NCBI GenBank assembly: GCA_002280855.1
Contig: NCEU01000003.1
Span: 372,001-436,000 of the forward strand
Source: Sphingomonadales bacterium 32-65-25
Lineage (GTDB): Bacteria; Pseudomonadota; Alphaproteobacteria; Sphingomonadales; Sphingomonadaceae
Direction of reading: 5' to 3'
DNA: 64,000 nt
Below the pieces are notes generated by a model. That model was given only the letters and a program-made list of their open reading frames with translations, made no database searches and was not told the DNA's origin. A program made the translations under genes and the position numbers. Positions 8,272-15,916 of the stretch are shown piece after piece (within the stretch, counting starts at the first letter, position 1; each line of letters starts with the position of its first letter).

Positions 8272-9138
8272 ATGCCGATCAATTTCCAGATCGAACGCAC
8301 TGCCAATAATTTCTTCGCCCGCGCCGATGGGCAGCGGTTCTTCGTTGGCCGGCGCGTGCCCTATGGCAGCAACATCGGGCTGTACAACATCTTCGGCGGC
8401 AGCCCGCTCACGCCCTTGTTCTACACGGCGGCGGATTTCGCCAGCGGCCACGGGTTCTGGGCCGATTTCATCGAGCCGAACGCGATCTGCGAAGGCCGCA
8501 GCTTCCTCACGCTGAACAGCTATGATCGCGCCGCCTTCACCTTCGGCTTTGGCCAGTTCGCCGCGCACGTGCCCGATGGTGATTTCGTGAAGATGTTCCG
8601 CGCCCTGCTCGCCCGGCCAGAGGCAGACGATTACTTCCCCCACCTCGAACTGGCCGGCGGCCGCATCCACCGCGTTACCGATGCCGGCCTGTCCCCCCTG
8701 GAAAGCGCCACCTCCACCGAAGCCCTGATGCGCTACCTCAACCCCACCCTTAACGAAGTGGAAGACGCCGAAGTGATCGCCGCCGCCAAGCTGATCCACT
8801 GGGCCACCCACCACGCCAGCGCCCGCGACGCCCAGGTGAGCACCATGGTCGCCACCTATCGCAGCTTCATGGCCCGCGCCGACAAGCGCGTTGGCATCAA
8901 TGGCCGCCCTGCCGATCAATGCCTGGTGATCGCCGATATCCTGCACCACGGCCGCGGCGGCAAGATGACCTGGCCCCTCGTCGCCGAAGCCCTGGCCAGC
9001 CCCACCCCCCTGGCCAAACTGATCGCCATCGGCGCCCCGCAATGGGACGGGCGCAAGGCGACCCTGAAGAAAGCCATCGCCGCGCGGCCGCAACTGGCGG
9101 CGAAACGGTGGAGCCGGGCGGCGGGCGATTTTGTTTGA
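8272..9138 (+). CDS. Protein of unknown function (288 aa)
   Basis: This soluble protein starts MPINFQIERT, with no signal peptide and no membrane segment. Noticeable parts are FTFGFGQFAAHVPDGDF (about 99-115), which loosely recalls lysozyme-like catalytic domains, and a basic C-terminal third (KKAIAARPQLAAKRWSR). Base use matches the chromosome and frame bias is strong, so the gene is very likely real. It sits alone between outward-facing copies of the 40-bp repeat. I do not assign a function; a peptidoglycan-directed role is only a guess from the FGFGQF segment. Confidence 0.7.
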   Translation: MPINFQIERTANNFFARADGQRFFVGRRVPYGSNIGLYNIFGGSPLTPLFYTAADFASGHGFWADFIEPNAICEGRSFLTLNSYDRAAFTFGFGQFAAHVPDGDFVKMFRALLARPEADDYFPHLELAGGRIHRVTDAGLSPLESATSTEALMRYLNPTLNEVEDAEVIAAAKLIHWATHHASARDAQVSTMVATYRSFMARADKRVGINGRPADQCLVIADILHHGRGGKMTWPLVAEALASPTPLAKLIAIGAPQWDGRKATLKKAIAARPQLAAKRWSRAAGDFV

Positions 9139-9151
9139 AGGGAGAAGTGGG

Positions 9152-9191
9152 GGGCCCCCGGCGGGCAGGGTCGCAGACCCTGCACCCGTTT
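9152..9191 (+). repeat. Dispersed 40-bp repeat, copy 3
   Basis: Same orientation as copy 1, with the identical core GCAGGGTC-GCA-GACCCTGC. It pairs with the inverted copy at 9735-9774 around the small gene at 9293. Confidence 0.9.
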
Positions 9192-9292
9192 AATTTTGGC
9201 CGGCGTTTGATGGTGGATTTGGCGTGGACTTCAGACTGGCAGGTTTGGGCCGCGGACGGCATAAAAGCAGTTCTGTAATTGAGAGGCACCCA

Positions 9293-9613
9293 GTGGCTGT
9301 CGACAAGTTAGCTTTGTTCGAAACAACGAAGGCCCTTTGGCCGGAAACCGTGGTGGTATTTGAGAAACCGGACGCGACGAACTGTATATATCAAGCCAAC
9401 GAGAAAGCGTTTGCGGAGGAGGATCACTGGCGGCAGCTCGCCCTCTGGGCGTTTCATCAGTCCCTCGAATTTTACGAGAAGCGGGCGCTGGCCAATGGTC
9501 TGCCACTTTACCCCCATGAAGTTACCTTTGGTGAGTTCGATCATTGGATGCGGGTGAGTTTGAATGGCGACGACTCCTGGCTGGAGGAGCGAGCAGCGTA
9601 CGAAAACAGCTAA
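9293..9613 (+). CDS. Small orphan soluble protein
   Basis: This 106-aa frame starts at GTG 9293 behind GAGAGG; an ATG at 9224 in the same frame would add 23 residues but lacks a good ribosome site. It is acidic and rich in aromatics (DHWRQLALWAFHQSLEFYEKR, EFDHWMRVSL). No family is recognised. Like the 81-aa gene, it is flanked by an inverted pair of the 40-bp repeat and has less GC-biased codon use than its neighbours, consistent with a recently inserted segment. Confidence 0.5.
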   Translation: MAVDKLALFETTKALWPETVVVFEKPDATNCIYQANEKAFAEEDHWRQLALWAFHQSLEFYEKRALANGLPLYPHEVTFGEFDHWMRVSLNGDDSWLEERAAYENS

Positions 9614-9734
9614 TTCTGTCGGTGGCATATTGGCAGGTTGGCTCACAGTCCGGCATTCGGATGCTTATAGTCCACCCCGAGTGGTCATTTTAGGGTCGGA
9701 GGCAGACACTCCCCCAAACAGGGCACCCGAAAAC

Positions 9735-9774
9735 AATCGGGTGCAGGGTCTGCGACCCTGCCCGCCGGAGGCCC
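9735..9774 (-). repeat. Dispersed 40-bp repeat, copy 4 (inverted)
   Basis: Reverse-complement copy of the 40-bp element, with one base change in the outer end (AATCGGGTGC). It lies about 66 bp before the thiolase start. Confidence 0.9.
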
Positions 9775-9840
9775 GCTTTCTCCCTTCCTCCCGTAGCTTC
9801 CCCCTCGTAAAAGGCGCTCACAGCAACCGGAGCCACCCTC

Positions 9841-11022
9841 ATGTCTGATCCCGTCGTCATTGCCAGTTACGCCCGCACGCCGATGGGGGGATTTCAAGGC
9901 GCTCTAAGTGGCCTGAAGGCGACCGAGTTGGGCGCGGCGGCGGTGCAGGCGGCCGTGGCGCGGGCGGGGGTTTCGCCGATGGCCGTGGATCAGATCGTGA
10001 TGGGGTGTGTGTTGCCGGGTGGGTTGGGCCAGGCGCCGGCGCGGCAGGCGGCGTTGGGGGCCGGGTTGCCGTTGCATGTGGAGGCGGTGACCATCAACAA
10101 GATGTGCGGCAGCGGCATGCAGGCGATGATCATGGCGCATGATGCGCTGGCGGCGGGCAGTGCCGGTGTGATCATCGCGGGCGGCATGGAGAGCATGACC
10201 AATGCGCCTTATCTGCTGTTGAAGCATCGCGGCGGCGCGCGGATCGGCCATGATGCCATCAAGGATTCGATGTATCTGGATGGGCTGGAGGATGCCTATG
10301 ACCCCGGCCGCTTGATGGGCAGTTTCGCCGAGGAGAGCGCGCGGGATTACCAGTTCACGCGGGAGGCACAGGACGCGTTTGCCATCGCCAGCCTGGGCCG
10401 CGCGCAGGCGGCGATTGCCAGCGGCGCCTTTGCGGGCGAGATCGTGCCGGTGGCGGTGCCCGGAAAGGGCGGCGAGGTGCTGGTCGATACCGACGAACAG
10501 CCCGGCAAGGCCCGGCCGGACAAGATCCCGACACTGAAGCCCGCCTTTGCCAGGGATGGCACCATCACGGCGGCCAACGCCTCCTCGATCAGCGATGGCG
10601 CCGCCGCGCTGGTGCTGACGCGGGCGAGCGTGGCCGACGCGCAGGGGTTGAGCGTGAAGGCGCGCATTGTCGCCCATGCCGCCCACGCGCATGAGCCAGC
10701 GAAGTTCACCACGGCGCCGGTGCCGGCGATCCAGAAGGTGCTGGCCAAGGCCGGTTGGACGGTGGCGGATGTGGACCTGTTCGAGGTGAACGAGGCGTTT
10801 GCGGCGGTGGCGATGATCGCCATGCATGATCTGGCCATCCCGCACGAGAAGCTGAACATCCACGGCGGCGCCTGTGCGCTGGGCCATCCCATTGGCGCAT
10901 CGGGCGCGCGCATCGTGGCGACTCTGGTGGCGGCGCTGGAGCGGACGGGCGGCAAGCGCGGAGTCGCGGCGCTGTGCATCGGCGGCGGTGAAGCCACGGC
11001 GATTGCGGTGGAATTGATCTAA
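9841..11022 (+). CDS. Acetyl-CoA C-acyltransferase (thiolase)
   Basis: This 393-aa protein has the three thiolase signatures: the acyl-accepting cysteine in NKMCGSGMQA (about residue 88), the NEAFAAV motif (about 317-323), and the C-terminal GGACALGHPIGASGAR with catalytic His and further on CIGGGEA. Length and motifs match the degradative/biosynthetic acetyl-CoA acetyltransferase branch. It would condense two acetyl-CoA or cleave 3-ketoacyl-CoA in the cytosol. It is monocistronic here, followed by the structured RNA candidate. An acyl-CoA dehydrogenase about 2.3 kb downstream fits a fatty-acid oxidation theme. Confidence 0.93.
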   Translation: MSDPVVIASYARTPMGGFQGALSGLKATELGAAAVQAAVARAGVSPMAVDQIVMGCVLPGGLGQAPARQAALGAGLPLHVEAVTINKMCGSGMQAMIMAHDALAAGSAGVIIAGGMESMTNAPYLLLKHRGGARIGHDAIKDSMYLDGLEDAYDPGRLMGSFAEESARDYQFTREAQDAFAIASLGRAQAAIASGAFAGEIVPVAVPGKGGEVLVDTDEQPGKARPDKIPTLKPAFARDGTITAANASSISDGAAALVLTRASVADAQGLSVKARIVAHAAHAHEPAKFTTAPVPAIQKVLAKAGWTVADVDLFEVNEAFAAVAMIAMHDLAIPHEKLNIHGGACALGHPIGASGARIVATLVAALERTGGKRGVAALCIGGGEATAIAVELI

Positions 11023-11087
11023 GCCCGATTCCATCCCCGTTATCCCCGTTATCCACAGGCTGGATGGCAAAAATTTTGCTTTGACGA

Positions 11088-11818
11088 CTCACCCCGAAGG
11101 TGAGAGCATTCACCTGTAGCCGGGAATTGACGGCGGCAGAAATGCCAACGGAATGAAGCGGTTATCGCCATTGAAGACGTATATTCTTGCCTGTGGGTGG
11201 GAATTGAAATCGGCAAATGGTGGGGCTGGAGGGCCTGTGAAGGTGAAACGGGCGGGCTGGTGAAAACCAGGCTGGAACGACGCTGGAAACGACCACCAGC
11301 CATGGCTGAAACGCCAGCCAAAGCGCCACGGGCACGGGGGCAACCCCAGGCCCGGAAACGGAGGGAACGGAGGTTCCGCAAAGCATCTCCGCCCCCGAAG
11401 CCACCGGGCCGAACCTTAACGGGTATGCTCTGGGCGCAATGGCAAGGGCAGCAGCCAAGCGGATGGAAGGCCAGTCCGCAGCCATGAGCGGTTCCGCGCA
11501 AGCAGGGCCGCAAGGGCGAGGGACAAGGATACCAGCCGTGGGCCAATGCGCCCACCCAAAGGCCAAGCGGCAGGCGCAAGCCGATACGCAAGGTTGAACG
11601 GGTGGAGCGAAAAGGTCCGGCACTGCAGACAAGCAGGCCCGAAAGGGCCGAGATGGATGCAGATGCAAAAGTGCCGTGGAAGTGCGCGAGGCCAGCCGCC
11701 GCAGCTCCAGCCGACGAGGTTGTGAGCGCAGGCGCCGACCGGACCGCCCATGTCCTCCGCAAGGAGGGGCACGACACAGTGGCCGCTGGTGGCAACACCA
11801 GCGGCCATTAGTGTTTTT
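11088..11818 (+). ncRNA. Candidate large structured noncoding RNA
   Basis: The roughly 730 nt between the thiolase and a strong terminator carry no convincing gene, but a dense series of perfect hairpins on the plus strand. Examples: CTCACC/GGTGAG at 11088; GGCA-GAAA-TGCC at 11135-11146; CTGGT-GAAA-ACCAG at 11257-11270; CGGGC..GGGG-GCAA-CCCC..GCCCG at 11329-11354; CGGAG[GGAAC-GGAG-GTTCC]CTCCG at 11359-11391; GCGGA-TGG..CCA-TCCGC at 11459-11479; GTGGGC/GCCCAC at 11538-11555; CGGCACT (11618) with AGTGCCG (11670) enclosing GGCCC-GAAA-GGGCC at 11636-11649; CCTCC-GCAA-GGAGG at 11754-11767; then the terminator hairpin with a GCAA loop. Six stems are capped by GNRA tetraloops (GAAA or GCAA). I do not recognise RNase P, tmRNA, 6S, SRP or group I/II intron signatures. 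The 5' end is approximate and no promoter is clear. Confidence 0.6.
11780..11818 (+). terminator. Rho-independent terminator of the structured RNA
   Basis: A perfect 12-bp stem (TGGCCGCTGGTG / CACCAGCGGCCA) closed by a GCAA tetraloop is followed by TTAGTGTTTTT. The U-tract is on the plus-strand side only, so it terminates plus-strand transcription coming from 11.1-11.78 kb. Confidence 0.88.
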
Positions 11819-11877
11819 GGGCGACGTTTCGGCCCTTCCCGCACGCTCGAAGAGAGCCCTTCAGGCCCTAACCGAAT

Positions 11878-11959
11878 CGTCGCCCCGGGCTTGACCCGGG
11901 GCCCCGCTTCCTTGGCGCCGAAAGAACAGCGGGGCCCCGGATCAAGTCCGGGGCGACGA
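11878..11959. repeat. Long imperfect inverted repeat (REP-like), copy 2
   Basis: Arms at 11878-11909 and 11929-11959 match the element at 7599-7690 almost base for base. It lies between the terminator of the structured RNA and the end of the minus-strand dipeptidase gene. Confidence 0.85.
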
Positions 11960-11986
11960 CCGCCTCAATCAGAAAGCGACCGTGGG

Positions 11987-13222
11987 TTACGGCTTCACAT
12001 CCGGCGGCACGTCACCCGCCATGCTCGCCGCCACCTTTTCCGCTGCTTCCATCGCCCGCAGCAGGTTGCCGCCGGCGATCTTCTCGCAATCGGCTTCGGA
12101 ATAACCACGGCGCAGCAGCTCGGCGATCAGCGCCGGATAGGTTTCCACGCCTTCCAGCCCGGTGGGCGTTGAATCGATGCCATCCAGATCGCCGCCGATG
12201 CCGACATGATCGACGCCGGCCAGCTTCACCATCCGATCGATATGATCGGCCACGTCGCCGATGCCCACCGGCGGGCGCGGGTTCTTTGCATCCCACTCCG
12301 CCATCGCAGCGCCTTGGCGTTCCAGCTGGCCGATATACAGCGCGGCCAGACGTTGGCGCTCGCCGGCGCGGGCGGCTTCCCAGGCCTGGCGGGCGGCGTT
12401 GATGAAGCCGGGCACATAGGTCGCCATCACCACGCCGCCATTGGCCTTCACCAGCGGCAGCACATCATCGGGCACGTTGCGCACATGATCGGCAATGCCG
12501 CGGGCGGAAGAATGGCTGTAGATCACCGGCGCCTTGGTCACCGCCAGCACCGCCTTCATCGTGCCCGGCGAGACGTGGGAAAGATCGACCAGCATGCCGA
12601 TGCGGTTCATTTCCTTGATCACGGCCTTGCCATAGTCGCTCAATGGCTGCAGGCGCGGCGATTCATTGGCGCTATCGGCCCAGTCGTTGTGCTTAGTGTG
12701 AGTCAGCGTCATGTAACGCACGCCCAGTGCGTGATACATGCGCAGCACGGGCAGCGAATTGTCGATCTGGCTGCCGCCCTCCACGCCCATCAGGCTGGCG
12801 ACCTTGCCGGTTTTCTGGATGCGGCGGATATCGGCGGCGGTGCCGGCCAGTTCTAGATCCTGCGGGTATTTCGCCACGAACCCGCGCACGATGTCGATCT
12901 GCTCGATGGTCTGCTTCACCGCTGCCGGGCCGGTAACGGTGGCCGCCACATACACGCTCCAGAACTGCCCGCCCACTCGGCCCTGATGCAGGCGCGTGAT
13001 GTCGGTCATCAGCGGCCGTTTGAAGGTGCGCGAATCGGCCTTCAGATCCTGGCTCCACCAGCCCTCGCCGAAACTGCCGCGCAGCGCGCCCGGATAGTCA
13101 TTGTGGCCATCGATGATCGGCTGGCGCTTCAGCACGGCCTCGGCGCGTTTTAGCATCGGATCATCCAGCGCGAGAGCCGGGGTGGCGGCCAGCAGGCCGA
13201 TAAGGAGGAGAGCGTGTTTCAT
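11987..13222 (-). CDS. Membrane dipeptidase (peptidase family M19), exported
   Basis: This 411-aa protein has a signal peptide (MKHALLLIGLLAATPALA, cleavage after ALA) and M19 zinc ligands: DGHND near the start, GVEGG (bridging Glu), YSHSSA and GGDLDGI. The start at 13222 is chosen because it gives a clean signal peptide and a GGAGGA site just upstream; the longer open frame would run into the divergent gene. Family members hydrolyse dipeptides, often with D-residues, in the periplasm. It is divergent from the acyl-CoA dehydrogenase gene. Confidence 0.93.
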   Translation of the reverse strand: MKHALLLIGLLAATPALALDDPMLKRAEAVLKRQPIIDGHNDYPGALRGSFGEGWWSQDLKADSRTFKRPLMTDITRLHQGRVGGQFWSVYVAATVTGPAAVKQTIEQIDIVRGFVAKYPQDLELAGTAADIRRIQKTGKVASLMGVEGGSQIDNSLPVLRMYHALGVRYMTLTHTKHNDWADSANESPRLQPLSDYGKAVIKEMNRIGMLVDLSHVSPGTMKAVLAVTKAPVIYSHSSARGIADHVRNVPDDVLPLVKANGGVVMATYVPGFINAARQAWEAARAGERQRLAALYIGQLERQGAAMAEWDAKNPRPPVGIGDVADHIDRMVKLAGVDHVGIGGDLDGIDSTPTGLEGVETYPALIAELLRRGYSEADCEKIAGGNLLRAMEAAEKVAASMAGDVPPDVKP

Positions 13223-13327
13223 GAGGCTGAGTGTGGCACTGCGCCGCCCTCTCTTGCAAGACAGGTGACGCACGCATGGCACTGGCGTCATAAACAGGGC
13301 AGCAACGACGAACTGCCGGAGAAAACC

Positions 13328-14470
13328 ATGCTCGAAACCGCCGATCGCCGCGTGTACGGCCCCGATGAAACCGCCTTCCGCGATACGGTGCGCAAGGTGT
13401 TCGACAAGGAACTGATCCCCAACCTCGACCGCTTCGAGGAAGAGGGGCTGGTGAGCCGCGATTTCTGGCGCGCTTGCGGCGATGCCGGGATGCTGTGCCC
13501 CGGCGTGCCGGAGGAATATGGCGGCCTGGGCCTGGATTTCCGGTACAACGCCATTATCGATGAAGAACTGGCCTATGCCGGATCGTCCGCCGGCATCACC
13601 CTGCAATCCGATATCGTCGCCGATTATCTCGTCGCCTATGGCAGCCCTGAGCAGAAGGCCAAATATCTGCCCAAGATGATTTCAGGCGAGGTGATCACCG
13701 CCATCGCCATGACCGAGCCGGGCGCCGGCAGCGACCTGCAGGGCATCAAGACCACCGCCCGCAAGGACGGCAATCATTATGTCATCAACGGCAGCAAGAC
13801 CTATATCACCAACGGCCAGAACGCCGATCTGATCATCGTTGTCGCCAAGACCGATCCGGAAAAGGGCGCCAAGGGCACCTCGCTGATCCTCGTCGAAGCC
13901 GACCGCGAAGGCTTTGCCCGCGGCCGCAACCTGGACAAGATTGGCCAGAACAGCGCCGACACGTCGGAATTGTTCTTCAACGATGTGCGCGTGCCGATGA
14001 CCAACTGCCTGGGCGAGGAGAACAAGGGCTTCATCTACCTGATGAGCCAGTTGCCGCAGGAGCGCCTGTCGATCGCCATTTCCGCTCAGGCCGGCGCCCA
14101 GCGCGCCTTTGATGAAGCGGTGAAATTCGTGAAGGAACGCAAGGCCTTCGGCAAGACGGTGTGGGAATTCCAGAACACCCAGTTCGTGCTCGCCGGCCTG
14201 AAGACCGAGCTGCAGGTGGGCTGGGCCCATATCGATTGGGGTCTGCAGAAACTGATCGAAGGCAAGCTGACCGACGCCGAAGCCAGCGCTGCCAAGCTGT
14301 GGCACACCGAACTGCAGGGCCGCGTGTGCGATGAAGCGCTGCAACTGCACGGCGGTGCCGGTTACATGAATGAATATCCCATCGCCCGCTTGTGGCGCGA
14401 CGCCCGCGTACAGCGGATTTACGGCGGGACGAGCGAGATCATGAAGCTGGTGGTGAGCCGCACGATTTGA
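13328..14470 (+). CDS. Acyl-CoA dehydrogenase
   Basis: This 380-aa protein is collinear with the acyl-CoA dehydrogenase family: AMTEPGAGSDLQGI (flavin/substrate signature, about 130-143), GSKTYITNG, then the C-terminal LHGGAGYMNEYPIARLWRD and RIYGGTSEIMK with the FAD-contacting and catalytic glutamate region. The start at 13328 follows a CCGGAG site; upstream in-frame codons overlap the divergent dipeptidase and look non-coding. It oxidises acyl-CoA to enoyl-CoA and passes electrons to ETF. The chain-length preference is not clear, though the motif layout is near the long/isovaleryl branch. Confidence 0.95.
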   Translation: MLETADRRVYGPDETAFRDTVRKVFDKELIPNLDRFEEEGLVSRDFWRACGDAGMLCPGVPEEYGGLGLDFRYNAIIDEELAYAGSSAGITLQSDIVADYLVAYGSPEQKAKYLPKMISGEVITAIAMTEPGAGSDLQGIKTTARKDGNHYVINGSKTYITNGQNADLIIVVAKTDPEKGAKGTSLILVEADREGFARGRNLDKIGQNSADTSELFFNDVRVPMTNCLGEENKGFIYLMSQLPQERLSIAISAQAGAQRAFDEAVKFVKERKAFGKTVWEFQNTQFVLAGLKTELQVGWAHIDWGLQKLIEGKLTDAEASAAKLWHTELQGRVCDEALQLHGGAGYMNEYPIARLWRDARVQRIYGGTSEIMKLVVSRTI

Positions 14471-14476
14471 GGCCGT

Positions 14477-14545
14477 TCCCCTCTCCCCTCGCGGGAGAGG
14501 GCGACTCGCCAACGGCGAGCGGGGTGAGGGGGCCCCCTCTCCCCA
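14477..14545. repeat. Palindromic intergenic repeat (CTCTCCC / GGGAGAGGG type)
   Basis: Nested palindromes lie here (CCCTCTCCC...GGGAGAGGG, CTCGCC-AAC-GGCGAG, then GGTGAGGGGGCCCCCTCTCC). They lie between the acyl-CoA dehydrogenase and the desaturase and resemble common alphaproteobacterial intergenic REP elements. They could also act as a weak transcript end. Confidence 0.7.
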
Positions 14546-14621
14546 ACTGCGGCAATTCCCGGAATGGCCTTGCCCGGTTTCTGCCCTTATCGGGTCGCAA
14601 TCCTCTGCGATAAGCGATGCC

Positions 14622-15725
14622 ATGATGACTGCAACTGCCGCCCGTTTTGCCGAAACCGCCCCCAGCCCGCGTGAGAACGCCGGGTCGATGGCCGGTGAGG
14701 ACGTGGCGATGATCAAGCTGGCCGCCACGCTCGGTCGCGAACTGGGCGTGTACAAGCCGGCCATCTATTGGGTCGACACGCTGGCCAGCGCCACGCTGGG
14801 TTGGGGTGCGCTGGCGGCGTTGATCCTGGCACCGGGTCTGCCGGAGGCCGCCACCGCCGCGCTGGCGGTGGTCGCCGTGCTGGCGCTGTATCGCCTCGGC
14901 AGCTTCATCCACGAAATCACCCACATGAAGGATGATTCGGTGCCGGGCTATCGCTTGGGCTGGAACCTGGTGGCCGGCATTCCGCTGATGATCCCCAGCT
15001 TCATGTATGAAGGCGTTCACAATCTGCACCATGCCCGCAACCGGTACGGTACGGCGCGCGATCCTGAATATATGGCCCTCGCGCTGAAGCCCAAGATCAG
15101 TGTGCCGCTGTTCGTGATGGTGGCCGCGCTTGGCCCGATTGGCCTGATCATTCGCTGGGGCCTGCTGGCGCCGCTGTCGCTGATGAAGCCGGTGCGCGAT
15201 TTCGTGCGGGCGCGCTTCTCGGCGCTGTCGATCAACCCGGATTTCCGCCGCGATCCGCCGGCTGGCCCGGCCGCCAAGCGCTGGAACGTCATGGAAGTGG
15301 CGACGTCACTGTTCGTCATCGCCGTGCTGGCTGCTGTCGCCACCGGCCTCATCCCGCTGCGCGCCTTCGGCATCTGGCTCGCCGTGCTGTCGGCCAGCAT
15401 GGTGATCAACCAGATCCGCACCCTGGCCGCGCACCTGTGGGAAAATGACGGCAAGGTGATGACCATCACTGGCCAATATCTCGACAGCGTAAACGTGCCG
15501 CCGCCCGCCCTGCTGCCCGAACTGTGGGCGCCGGTGGGCCTGCGCTATCACGCGCTGCACCACCTGCTGCCCAGCGTGCCCTATCACGCCCTTCCGGAAG
15601 CCCACCGCAGGCTGGTGGCGGAACTGCCGCGGGACAGCAGCTATCACGGCGGCAACCACCCCACACTGGCCGGCGTCATCGCCCGGCTGTGGGCCAGCGC
15701 GGGGACGGCGCGGGCTGCCAGCTGA
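14622..15725 (+). CDS. Membrane fatty acid desaturase family protein
   Basis: This 367-aa membrane protein carries the three histidine boxes of the di-iron desaturase superfamily: HEITH (about 104-108), HNLHH (about 135-139), and HALHH followed by VPYH near the C-terminus (about 310-322). Four or more hydrophobic helices separate the boxes. It would introduce a double bond or hydroxyl into an acyl chain or isoprenoid using O2. The start at 14622 has a second ATG directly after it. No photosynthesis partner is adjacent, so lipid desaturation is the simplest reading. Confidence 0.88.
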   Translation: MMTATAARFAETAPSPRENAGSMAGEDVAMIKLAATLGRELGVYKPAIYWVDTLASATLGWGALAALILAPGLPEAATAALAVVAVLALYRLGSFIHEITHMKDDSVPGYRLGWNLVAGIPLMIPSFMYEGVHNLHHARNRYGTARDPEYMALALKPKISVPLFVMVAALGPIGLIIRWGLLAPLSLMKPVRDFVRARFSALSINPDFRRDPPAGPAAKRWNVMEVATSLFVIAVLAAVATGLIPLRAFGIWLAVLSASMVINQIRTLAAHLWENDGKVMTITGQYLDSVNVPPPALLPELWAPVGLRYHALHHLLPSVPYHALPEAHRRLVAELPRDSSYHGGNHPTLAGVIARLWASAGTARAAS

Positions 15726-15762
15726 TCATTCCTGCCTGCTGCGGATGGAAGAATCAGAATAA

Positions 15763-15806
15763 GGGCCTCCGGCGGGCAGGCCTGAGGCCTGCACCCATTC
15801 GATTTT
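15763..15806 (+). repeat. Variant of the 40-bp repeat with a changed but still palindromic core
   Basis: The outer parts match copies 1-4 (GGGCCTCCGGCGGGCAGG..., GCACCCATTCGATTT), but the core reads GCAGGCCTGAGGCCTGC. Both sides of the stem have changed together, keeping the hairpin. A further hairpin of similar design (CCAGGGCC-TCA-GGCCCTGG) lies at 15850-15868, and a single REP-like arm at 15872-15900. Confidence 0.8.
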
Positions 15807-15871
15807 CTGACTCACGTGCATCGCCGGGCTCACGCCAACGAAAGTGGGTCCAGGGCCTCAGGCCCTGGCCA

Positions 15872-15900
15872 CGTCACCCCGGACCTGATCCGGGGCGGAG
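15872..15900. repeat. Single arm of the REP-like inverted repeat
   Basis: CGTCACCCCGGACCTGATCC... matches one arm of the elements at 7599 and 11878, but no partner arm follows. It is a half-element just before the end of the flavin monooxygenase gene. Confidence 0.7.
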
Positions 15901-15916
15901 GCTCCTTTGCCTCGCT

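Noticed and set aside
7543..9774. CRISPR array
   Set aside because: Repeats are few, irregularly spaced, in both orientations and separated by genes, with no cas genes.
11049..11057. Perfect DnaA box (TTATCCACA) near dnaN
   Set aside because: A single box without neighbours, AT-rich unwinding region or other origin genes; easily chance.
11049..11798. Long minus-strand open frame (249 codons) and overlapping shorter frames across the structured RNA region
   Set aside because: Composition is serine/proline/arginine-rich with no family motif, several frames are open at once as expected at high GC, and the terminator and hairpins favour a plus-strand RNA.
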